From Clostridia bacterium (GTDB taxonomy: Bacteria; Bacillota; Clostridia; UBA1381; UMGS1253), in contig JAFQPV010000169.1 of the NCBI GenBank assembly GCA_017411585.1, positions 1-5,746 of the forward strand: a stretch of 5,746 bases of DNA. Reading direction: 5' to 3'. A program made the translations under genes and the position numbers. The notes below the pieces were generated by a model, which searched no databases, was not told the origin of the DNA, and saw nothing but the letters and a program-made list of their open reading frames with translations. Of the stretch, positions 1 through 5,696 are shown in pieces; positions within the stretch are counted from its first letter, which is position 1; the number at the start of each line of letters is the position of its first letter.

Positions 1-57
1 CGAACCTGTGACCCTCTGCTTGTAAGGCAGATGCTCTCCCAGCTGAGCTAAACTCCC
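1..57 (-). tRNA. tRNA-Val (anticodon UAC), partial: 3' end lies outside the window
   Basis: Read on the minus strand, the gene starts at 57 with acceptor strand GGGAGTT, then TA and a D-arm GCTC...GAGC with an AGCTGGGA loop. The anticodon stem TCTGC/GCAGA encloses loop CTTACAA, so the anticodon is TAC (plus-strand bases 22-24), which reads valine GUA and other GUN codons. The variable region GGGTC and the first part of the T-arm (ACAGG TTCG) run to base 1; the 3' half of the T-arm, the acceptor 3' strand and any encoded CCA are cut off by the window edge. All visible stems pair, so it looks functional. More tRNAs may follow in the same transcript outside the window. Confidence 0.95.
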
Positions 58-63
58 GCACCA

Positions 64-80
64 GTCGCTTCGCAAGCGAC
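64..80 (-). other. Perfect 7-bp hairpin filling the tRNA-Val leader
   Basis: Arms GTCGCTT (64-70) and AAGCGAC (74-80) pair perfectly around a 3-nt loop. The predicted start of the tRNA transcript is near 80-81, so the hairpin would sit at its extreme 5' end, ending 6 nt before the mature tRNA 5' end. No T-run follows in the direction of transcription, so it is not a terminator. A role in leader stability or RNase P processing is inference. Confidence 0.6.
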
Positions 81-87
81 GAATGTT

Positions 88-116
88 ATTATACAAGATG
101 TTTAGTGTCTTGTCAA
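88..116 (-). promoter_or_regulatory. Consensus sigma-A promoter for tRNA-Val
   Basis: On the minus strand, TTGACA (116-111) and TATAAT (93-88) are both perfect consensus hexamers separated by exactly 17 nt. The predicted start is about 80-81, some 23 nt before the tRNA 5' end. Such strength fits a stable-RNA gene. The promoter lies about 30 nt past the hslO stop codon. Confidence 0.92.
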
Positions 117-146
117 GACTTTTTTTAAGAAAATTTGAAAAATTTT

Positions 147-1034
147 TTATTTTTTTGTGAGGCGGGCATATAGCTCTTCCAAATCTTCCTTGGAAAAATT
201 ATAAATTCGGTCACAGAATTGACAGGTTACTTCTGCCTTGCCCTGCTCATCAATCAGTGCGCGCAATTCCTCTTTGCCCATGCCGAGCAGTGCGCTGCAT
301 ACGCGCTCGCGCGTACAGTCGCAGAGATATTCCGGCTTGGTTTCGTTCTGATACATAAACATATCAAAGCCTTCGGTTACGGTTAAGAGAATATCTTCCG
401 GCGATTTGCCTTCGGAAAGCAGTGTGGTAATCGGCGGCAGTTTTTTGATGTTTTCTTCTAAAAGAATTGCATCTTCATCCGTTGCCTCCGGCATCAGCTG
501 CAAAATAAAGCCACCTGCATTTAAAACACTGCCGTCTGTATCTACCAGTACACCAAGTGCACAGGCGCTCGGTACCTGTTCAGAGGTTGCAAAATACGAG
601 GTGATGTCTTCGGCGATTTCACCGGAAACTAAATCAGTCTGCGCAGAATATGGCTCCTTCATACCTAAATCACAGACAACGGAGAGGGTGCCCTGCCCTA
701 CGGCTGCACCGACATTTAATTTGCCTGGTGCCTTGCTTGGTAATTCGACGAGCGGATTGGTGACATAGCCTTTTACATGGCCGCTTGAATCCGAGGTTAC
801 AATCAGCTTGCCCAAAGGACCGTCGCCTGCAACACGCAGGGTTAAACGGTCATTTTCGCCCTTCATCATATCGCCCATCATTGCACCTGCGGTTAAAAGT
901 CTGCCCAGTGCGGCGGTTGCAATTGGGTATGTTTTGTGTATTTGCTGTGCTCGGCGCACGGTTTCGGTCGTTTCTGCAACAAAAATACGGATACCGCCCG
1001 TCGCGCTGATGCCACGAAGTATTGTGTCTGCCAT
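147..1034 (-). CDS. hslO: Hsp33, redox-regulated molecular chaperone
   Basis: Cytoplasmic holdase chaperone. In the known family it is zinc-bound and inactive when reduced; under oxidative plus unfolding stress its cysteines form disulfides, zinc is released, and the activated protein holds unfolding clients until ATP-dependent chaperones refold them. The 295-residue length is typical. The N-terminal substrate-binding domain covers roughly residues 1-230 (for example ITATAALGRLL-like helices near residue 40). The C-terminal redox switch has C238-D-C240 and C271-Q-F-C274, the family's CXC...CXXC zinc ligands; C246 is extra. Start: the ATG at 1034 is fixed by an in-frame TAG two codons upstream (1038-1040). 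Its ribosome binding site is weak (AAAGAAG-like). The stop is TAA at 147. It is transcribed divergently from apeA and runs toward tRNA-Val. No terminator is visible after it. No defect seen. Confidence 0.96.
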   Translation of the reverse strand: MADTILRGISATGGIRIFVAETTETVRRAQQIHKTYPIATAALGRLLTAGAMMGDMMKGENDRLTLRVAGDGPLGKLIVTSDSSGHVKGYVTNPLVELPSKAPGKLNVGAAVGQGTLSVVCDLGMKEPYSAQTDLVSGEIAEDITSYFATSEQVPSACALGVLVDTDGSVLNAGGFILQLMPEATDEDAILLEENIKKLPPITTLLSEGKSPEDILLTVTEGFDMFMYQNETKPEYLCDCTRERVCSALLGMGKEELRALIDEQGKAEVTCQFCDRIYNFSKEDLEELYARLTKK

Positions 1035-1142
1035 AATCTAACGCTTCTTTCTTTAACAGTTTAGTCAAATTGGTCTTTAAATATGCGCGGTCGAGTACAT
1101 ACTCTGCCATTGCATCGAATATAAATGCTACGCTTTTTTCTA

Positions 1143-1171
1143 ATTTTATCAATTTTTTGTATATTTGTAAA
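1143..1171 (-). promoter_or_regulatory. Probable hslO promoter
   Basis: On the minus strand, TTTACA (1171-1166), a 17-nt spacer and TAAAAT (1148-1143) preceded by TGA give an extended -10. The predicted start is near 1136, leaving a leader of about 100 nt before the hslO ATG. It mirrors the apeA promoter on the other strand. Confidence 0.6.
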
Positions 1172-1189
1172 TATTTTTTGAAAATATTT
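1169..1189. repeat. 21-bp perfect AT-rich dyad between the divergent promoters
   Basis: AAATATTTT (1169-1177) and AAAATATTT (1181-1189) are perfect inverted copies with a 3-nt centre. The centre (1179) coincides with the midpoint between the -35 boxes of the hslO and apeA promoters. It could be an operator for a dimeric regulator or a curved AT tract; the sequence alone does not identify a binder. Confidence 0.5.
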
Positions 1190-1216
1190 GTAATAGTTAT
1201 ATGTTTGTGATAAAAT
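1188..1216 (+). promoter_or_regulatory. Probable apeA promoter
   Basis: TTGTAA (1188-1193), a 17-nt spacer and TAAAAT (1211-1216) preceded by TGA form an extended -10 promoter. The predicted start is near 1223, about 26 nt before the apeA ATG. The -10 nonamer TGATAAAAT is identical to the one in the opposing hslO promoter. Confidence 0.65.
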
Positions 1217-1232
1217 ACATTCAATGAAAAAG

Positions 1233-1240
1233 AAAGGTGG
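1233..1240 (+). promoter_or_regulatory. apeA ribosome binding site (decides the start)
   Basis: AAAGGTGG lies 8 nt before the ATG at 1249. An in-frame GTG at 1237 would give four extra residues, but it lies inside this Shine-Dalgarno sequence and has none of its own at proper distance, so ATG 1249 is preferred. Confidence 0.8.
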
Positions 1241-1248
1241 AAGAAAGA

Positions 1249-2661
1249 ATGAATGATAAAGAGCTTTTCGAAAAATTGAGTTATACAGTCAAGCATGTAA
1301 ATACCGTGCTGGATGAGGCTTTGAAGGCAGCGGCCTTTGAATATTGCGAGGGATATAAGGATTATATCACAAAGGCAAAGACCGAGCGTGAGGCTGTGAC
1401 ATTGACAGAAAAAATTGCGCAGGAAAATGGTTTTACCGCGCTTTGCGATATGAGTGTATTAAAGCCGGGCGATAAGGTATATTCCATCAACGGCGGCAAG
1501 GGGATTATGCTTGCCATTATCGGCAAGGAGGACATCTTAGAGGGTGTAAATATTGTCGGCGCGCATTTAGATGCACCGCGTCTGGATTTAAAACCACGTC
1601 CGCTCTTTGAAGACAGTGACATGGCCTGGCTGAAAACGCAGTATTACGGTGGCATCAGAAAGTACCAATGGTTAGCGTTGCCGCTTGCAATGCATGGTGT
1701 GATTTGTAAAACAGACGGTACAAGTGTAGATATTTGCATTGGCGAAGAGGCGGGCGAACCGGTGTTTACGATTACGGACCTTCTGCCGCATCTTGCACAG
1801 GAGCAGTCTCAAAAGACGTTGTCTAATGCATTTAATGCGGATAATTTCCATATCCTGATGGGCGGTCTGCCAAAGGGGGATGATGAAATTAAGGAAAAGG
1901 TGAAGTTTAATGTTCTTTCTATGCTTTATGAAAAGTACGGCATCACGGAAGAAGACTTTACAAGTGCCGAGATTGAATTTGTTCCGGCGGGCGCTGCCAG
2001 AGATGTCGGATTAGACCGAGCGCTCGTCGGCGGCTATGCTCAAGATGACCGTGTTTGTAGCTATGCAGCATTGAAGGCATTGTTGGATATGCAGCAGGTG
2101 CCGGAAAAAACGGCAATTTGTCTTTTAGTAGATAAGGAAGAAATCGGCTCTATGGGCAGAACGGGTATGAAGTCGCGCTTCTTTGAGTTGCAGCTTGGCG
2201 ATATTACAGCAAAGCTGATTGGCGGATGCAATATAGATATATTAAATAAGATACTTTTTGCTTCCGAGTGTCTTTCGGCAGATGTAGGCGCAGCATATGA
2301 TCCGCAGTATCCGGAGGTATTTGACCGCCGTAATTCCGCATTTGCGGGTAAGGGTGTGCTTTTATGTAAGTATACCGGCGGTCGCGGCAAATCTGGCTCC
2401 AGTGATGCAAGTGCAGAGTTTACGGCAAAGGTACGCCGCATCTTCAACGAAAACGACGTGCTGTGGCAAAACGGTGAGCTCGGCAAGGTGGATGTTGGCG
2501 GCGGCGGCACAATTGCACAGTATGTTGCAAATCTCGGCATCAATGTTATTGACTGTGGCACAGCGCTGTTCTGTATGCATGCACCGTTTGAGGTGGCAAA
2601 CAAATTCGACTGTTATATGACATATAAGGCATATAAGGCATTTTTTGAAAATGCAAAATAA
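1249..2661 (+). CDS. apeA: M18-family zinc aminopeptidase (ApeA type)
   Basis: Cytosolic metallo-aminopeptidase that removes N-terminal residues from peptides, probably as a dodecameric shell as known for M18 enzymes; substrate preference cannot be read from sequence. From ATG 1249 it is 470 residues, normal for the ApeA subgroup. The expected dinuclear-zinc ligands are in order: H106 in GAHLDAPRLD (with D108), the Asp pair D266/D267 in QDDRVCSY, the catalytic and ligand glutamates E297/E298 in VDKEEIGSMG, D345 in SADVGAAYDP, and H444 in CMHAPFE. A family-typical segment YYGGIRKYQW follows the first motif, and the glycine-rich VDVGGGGT stretch precedes the last ligand. GAHLDAPRLDLKP separates it from the ApeB/aspartyl type, whose motif is closer to SHTDSP. 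It has its own promoter and terminator, so it is monocistronic. Stop is TAA. No frameshift or missing ligand seen. Confidence 0.93.
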   Translation: MNDKELFEKLSYTVKHVNTVLDEALKAAAFEYCEGYKDYITKAKTEREAVTLTEKIAQENGFTALCDMSVLKPGDKVYSINGGKGIMLAIIGKEDILEGVNIVGAHLDAPRLDLKPRPLFEDSDMAWLKTQYYGGIRKYQWLALPLAMHGVICKTDGTSVDICIGEEAGEPVFTITDLLPHLAQEQSQKTLSNAFNADNFHILMGGLPKGDDEIKEKVKFNVLSMLYEKYGITEEDFTSAEIEFVPAGAARDVGLDRALVGGYAQDDRVCSYAALKALLDMQQVPEKTAICLLVDKEEIGSMGRTGMKSRFFELQLGDITAKLIGGCNIDILNKILFASECLSADVGAAYDPQYPEVFDRRNSAFAGKGVLLCKYTGGRGKSGSSDASAEFTAKVRRIFNENDVLWQNGELGKVDVGGGGTIAQYVANLGINVIDCGTALFCMHAPFEVANKFDCYMTYKAYKAFFENAK

Positions 2662-2679
2662 TTGAAAATTTAAAATATG

Positions 2680-2739
2680 AAAGAAACGGTTTGTGGGTGA
2701 GCATCCTTAAGAACAATCGCCCTGGCCGTTTCTTTTTTT
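2680..2739 (+). terminator. Rho-independent terminator of apeA
   Basis: A 10-bp stem AAAGAAACGG (2680-2689) with CCGTTTCTTT (2726-2735) runs into a T-tract ending at 2739. The 36-nt loop is long but can form an inner GGGTG/CGCCC stem (2695-2699 with 2718-2722, one G-U pair). It starts 18 nt after the apeA stop and separates apeA from the SLH gene. Confidence 0.75.
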
Positions 2740-2768
2740 GTGCTTCCAGTTCTTCCAACATTTGAGGG

Positions 2769-2797
2769 TTGCATACAGGGTGGGGTCTGCGTATAAT
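2769..2797 (+). promoter_or_regulatory. Candidate promoter of the SLH-protein gene
   Basis: A perfect -10 TATAAT (2792-2797) sits 17 nt after a weak -35 TTGCAT (2769-2774). The predicted start near 2804 leaves a leader of about 128 nt. A second, weaker candidate is TTGACG (2831-2836), 18 nt, TATTTT (2855-2860), which overlaps the palindrome. I cannot decide between them by eye. Confidence 0.5.
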
Positions 2798-2829
2798 GGT
2801 AACTGTGGTTGACATAAAACTGAATTGAA

Positions 2830-2882
2830 TTTGACGAAAAACGCATTAAAAAGCTATTTTTAATGCATGCGCCATTGTCAAA
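2830..2882 (+). repeat. Nested palindrome in the leader of the SLH-protein gene
   Basis: The core is a perfect 10-bp inverted repeat, GCATTAAAAA (2843-2852) and TTTTTAATGC (2857-2866), with a 4-nt GCTA loop. An outer pair TTTGAC (2830-2835) and GTCAAA (2877-2882) encloses it. CGCAT (2842-2846) and ATGCG (2867-2871) offer an alternative pairing. It lies about 50 nt upstream of the start codon. Possible roles: a messenger-stabilising leader hairpin, as known for some S-layer genes, or an operator. It lacks a GC-rich stem with T-run on the plus strand, so it is a poor terminator. Confidence 0.6.
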
Positions 2883-2914
2883 ATGATTGTATTATGTAAA
2901 CCTAAAAACAATAT

Positions 2915-2921
2915 AAGGAGG
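2915..2921 (+). promoter_or_regulatory. Strong ribosome binding site of the SLH-protein gene
   Basis: AAGGAGG is a full anti-16S match, with a 10-nt spacer to the ATG at 2932. It fits high expression of an abundant surface protein and supports this start, which also yields a proper signal peptide. Confidence 0.85.
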
Positions 2922-2931
2922 AAACACCTGT

Positions 2932-5553
2932 ATGAAAAAATTCAGTAAGTTTTTTGCGGCAGTCCTTGCATGCATGATGCTTTTCAGTGCAGTCAGCGCC
3001 GCAAGTGTAACTGCTTCCATTTTTCCGGATATGACGGATTCAAATCGAGAGGAAGCGGTAGAAACATTGTACGCACTCGGCATTATGGTCGGCGACAAAG
3101 ACACAGGTCTTTTTAGACCGGATGATGCAATCAAGCGTTCCGAGGTTGCCAAAATCGCAGTTGCAGCACTCGGATTAACATCCGTAGCAGAGGGTTCGAC
3201 AAACGCATCCAAGTACCCGGACGTAGGCGCAGATCACTGGGCAGTTGGTTACATCAATGTCGCAACCAGTCAGGGCATTGTTATCGGTGATACAGCGGGC
3301 AACTTCCGTCCGGAAGATACCATCACCTATGAAGAGGCAATGACTATTTTAGTCAGAATGATTGGTCATGAGCCGGCTGCGCTCTCCAAGGGTGGTTATC
3401 CGGCGGGCTTCCTTGTAGTCGGTTCGGAAAACAACATCAATAAAAATGCAAACGCAGCAGGCAATGCGCCGGCAACACGTTCCCTCGTGGCACAGATGAT
3501 GTTTAACGCGCTGACCGTAGATATGATGGAGCAGACCAGCTTCGGCGACAAGCCGGAATATTCCGTAGTAGAGGGCAAGACATTGCTTTCTTCCAAGCTG
3601 AAGACAAAGAAGCTGACCGGCCAGGTTGTTGCAACCAGTCAAACAGCGCTTGATGGTGCGGCTGCACTCGACAAGGGCAAGGTAAAAATTGATAATGAGA
3701 TTTACAATGCTGAGCATATTGATGCAGCAAACCTGCTTGGTTACAGAGTAGTATTCTATTTGCAGGAAGACGAATACGGCGATGAGCAGATTATCCTCAT
3801 TCGTCCGGAGGCAAATAAAAACTCCACACTTTCCGTAACGGCGGATAATTTCGAGTCTATTACAGACGTTACAGGCAAAAAAGTGCTTGCGTACTGGAAG
3901 GATAAGGACAATGACAAGAAGGCAACAGAGGCAGACATTAAGACAGATGCAATTCTGATTTACAACGGAAAGTACGAAACAATGAGCAACGATCTTATTG
4001 ATTTGACAAATGCGGCAGGCGGCATCGAGCTTTTGGACATTAACCGTGATAAGGTATATGACCTCGTATTTGTAACAGAGTTTAAAAACGTCGTTGTTGA
4101 AGAGGTTATGCCGACATCGGGCAAGATTATCGACAAGTACGGTGCACCGACACTTACACTTGATCCGGACGATGACACCATCGACGTGGAAATCGTAAAG
4201 GGTGGTGAGCACCTGAAGGTTGCGGATTTAAAGGAATGGGACGTGCTTTCCGTGGCGGCAAGCTCGGACAACAGAATTTACAGAATCTATGTTGTAAACA
4301 ATGTTGTGGAAGGTAAGGTAGAAGAGCTCGACGATGAAGGGGTTATCATCGGTGGTAAGCTCTACGAAATTGCAAACAATTATACAGCAAGCATCGCATT
4401 AAAGGACGAGGGCAAATTCTACCTCGACGTTGAGGGCAAAATTGCAGCAGTTGATGCAACAAGCCAGATTAGTTCCAACTACGCATACCTCTTAGATGCA
4501 GGTATGACAAGCAGCTTAAGTGAAGAATTAGAGCTTCGCTTGTTCACAAAAGACGGTAAGACAGAAAACTTCAAAGCGACAGACAAGATTCGCTTTAACG
4601 GTACAAGCGGCGTAAAGGGCGCAGATGTATTTGCAGCACTAAAGGACGGCGCAGGTGAAATCGTAATGCAGCTGATTACCTTTGAAAAGAACTCCGAGGG
4701 TAAGATTGTTGCAATCACAACCGCAACGGACAATTCTGCAACCGGTGCAATCGATGAAAATAAGTTTACCTTGAATTTGAAGCTTGATGATGCAGTTTAT
4801 AAGAAGGCAACCGGCAAGCTCGGCAATGTAAACGTAACAAAGGATACCGTAATCTTCGATATCCCGGCAGGCTCGACCGATCCGGACGAGTTCGCAATTC
4901 GCGACCTCTCCCTGTTTGAAAACGACAGCACCTATGATGCAATCGTATTTGACATGGGTAAGGACTACACGGCAAAGGCACTTATCGTAACCAATACGGT
5001 ATACGAGGCTTCCGCAGAAGCATCCAGTGCAATTGTAACCAGCATTACAACCAGCTCGAATGCAAGCGATGAAATCGTAGATAAGCTGTATGTGATTGAA
5101 AACGGCGAAAAGAAAGAACTGCTTGCAACAGATAAGGATGTTCTTGTAAAACCGGGTGAGGGCGGCACATCCGTGAAGCTGCAGAAGGGTGATATCATTC
5201 AGTATAAGACAAACGCAAAGGGTGAAATTACAACCTTCCGTGTACTGTTAGATATCTCTAAGAAAGCAACACAGTTTGAAGCAACACCGACAGAGGATTT
5301 GGATATTGTATACGGTAAGGTAACTGCGAAGTTTGCATCCTCCATGAACGTAACCGTAAACGGCGGCGCAGAAAAGAACATTGCGTTCGGCGGCGCGAAG
5401 ATTTATATCTTAGATGAAACAAAGTCTGTAAATGGTATGGTTAAGGAAGGTACAACCGGCGATATTCAGAAGTATGACGAAGCAGATGCAAGTTATGTGT
5501 TTGTAAAGTCCTATGAAGATGAAGTAAAGGAAATCATTATTGTAAAGCAGTAA
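2932..5553 (+). CDS. Secreted SLH-domain protein, probable S-layer or cell-wall-anchored surface protein
   Basis: 873 residues. The signal peptide covers about residues 1-23: MKKFSKFF, a hydrophobic core, and a likely cut after AVSA (or after VTA, residue 28). Three SLH domains follow: SLH1 about 31-82 (FPDMTD...GIMVGD...FRPDDAIKRSEVAKI), SLH2 about 95-146 (YPDVGADHWAVGYI...FRPEDTITYEEAMTIL), and a divergent SLH3 about 154-196 (GGYPAGFL...PATRSLVAQMMFNAL). SLH triplets are known to bind pyruvylated secondary cell-wall polysaccharide; the TRAE-type positions here read KRSE, TYEE and TRSL. The remaining roughly 670 residues match no family I can name. They look beta-rich, acidic and lysine-rich, with D-x-D loops at 324-335 and 369-377 (possible calcium sites) and no transmembrane segment. 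The only cysteine, C14, is in the signal peptide, as usual for S-layer proteins. The gene has its own promoter region, strong ribosome binding site and terminator. Whether it is the main S-layer protein or one of several SLH proteins is open. Confidence 0.9.
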   Translation: MKKFSKFFAAVLACMMLFSAVSAASVTASIFPDMTDSNREEAVETLYALGIMVGDKDTGLFRPDDAIKRSEVAKIAVAALGLTSVAEGSTNASKYPDVGADHWAVGYINVATSQGIVIGDTAGNFRPEDTITYEEAMTILVRMIGHEPAALSKGGYPAGFLVVGSENNINKNANAAGNAPATRSLVAQMMFNALTVDMMEQTSFGDKPEYSVVEGKTLLSSKLKTKKLTGQVVATSQTALDGAAALDKGKVKIDNEIYNAEHIDAANLLGYRVVFYLQEDEYGDEQIILIRPEANKNSTLSVTADNFESITDVTGKKVLAYWKDKDNDKKATEADIKTDAILIYNGKYETMSNDLIDLTNAAGGIELLDINRDKVYDLVFVTEFKNVVVEEVMPTSGKIIDKYGAPTLTLDPDDDTIDVEIVKGGEHLKVADLKEWDVLSVAASSDNRIYRIYVVNNVVEGKVEELDDEGVIIGGKLYEIANNYTASIALKDEGKFYLDVEGKIAAVDATSQISSNYAYLLDAGMTSSLSEELELRLFTKDGKTENFKATDKIRFNGTSGVKGADVFAALKDGAGEIVMQLITFEKNSEGKIVAITTATDNSATGAIDENKFTLNLKLDDAVYKKATGKLGNVNVTKDTVIFDIPAGSTDPDEFAIRDLSLFENDSTYDAIVFDMGKDYTAKALIVTNTVYEASAEASSAIVTSITTSSNASDEIVDKLYVIENGEKKELLATDKDVLVKPGEGGTSVKLQKGDIIQYKTNAKGEITTFRVLLDISKKATQFEATPTEDLDIVYGKVTAKFASSMNVTVNGGAEKNIAFGGAKIYILDETKSVNGMVKEGTTGDIQKYDEADASYVFVKSYEDEVKEIIIVKQ

Positions 5554-5569
5554 GTATTAGGATTTGCAG

Positions 5570-5604
5570 AAAGGAACGCGTAGGTTTTTCGCGTTCCTTT
5601 TTTT
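5570..5604 (+). terminator. Rho-independent terminator of the SLH-protein gene
   Basis: An 11-bp perfect stem AAAGGAACGCG (5570-5580) with CGCGTTCCTTT (5590-5600), a 9-nt loop, and a run of seven Ts ending at 5604. It begins 16 nt after the stop codon and is the strongest terminator in the window. Confidence 0.93.
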
Positions 5605-5636
5605 GTTTTATTGGTGCCTTAAGGCGTGGAAATAAA

Positions 5637-5655
5637 CCCCCAGTTCTACTGGGGG
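5637..5655. repeat. Perfect 8-bp hairpin CCCCCAGT/ACTGGGGG
   Basis: Arms 5637-5644 and 5648-5655 surround a 3-nt TCT loop. As part of an IS200/IS605 left end it would be the subterminal hairpin bound by the transposase on single-stranded DNA. On the minus strand it is followed by TTTATTT, so it could also end antisense transcription leaving the element. On the plus strand an A-rich stretch follows, so it is not a plus-strand terminator. Confidence 0.75.
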
Positions 5656-5667
5656 AAGAAAAAAGCT

Positions 5668-5696
5668 TTAGCAAATAAAACCTCCTATGGTATAAT
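5668..5696 (+). promoter_or_regulatory. Extended -10 promoter of the gene beginning past the window
   Basis: TTAGCA (5668-5673), a 17-nt spacer and perfect TATAAT (5691-5696) preceded by TGG (TGn extended -10). The predicted start is about 5703, giving a leader of roughly 45 nt up to the expected start codon. Confidence 0.75.

Noticed and set aside
1063..1078. AGTCAAA-TT-GGTCTTT, resembling a CtsR heat-shock operator upstream of hslO
   Set aside because: CtsR boxes are two direct heptads with a 3-nt spacer and a second GGTCAAA; here the spacer is 2 nt and the second half is GGTCTTT. Most likely chance.
1237..1248. GTG start giving apeA four extra residues
   Set aside because: The GTG lies inside the AAAGGTGG ribosome binding site that serves the ATG at 1249 with 8-nt spacing.
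2809..2814. Perfect -35 hexamer TTGACA upstream of the SLH gene
   Set aside because: No acceptable -10 lies 16-19 nt downstream (the bases there read TTTGAC-like sequence), so I did not call a promoter from it.
2546..2815. 89-codon minus-strand frame spanning the end of apeA and the spacer, with a stretch reading MLEELEAQKKKRPG
   Set aside because: The KKKR stretch is the apeA terminator read backwards, the 3' part is antisense to apeA, and no ribosome binding site precedes the start.
3349..4212. 287-codon open frame on the minus strand inside the SLH gene
   Set aside because: It lies wholly within a well-supported gene, its product is cysteine-rich with no recognisable domain, and no ribosome binding site precedes it. 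It is a shadow of the codon use of the plus-strand gene.
5637..5655. GC-rich hairpin read as a plus-strand terminator
   Set aside because: It is followed by AAGAAAAAAGC rather than a T-run on the plus strand, and a complete terminator already lies at 5570-5604.
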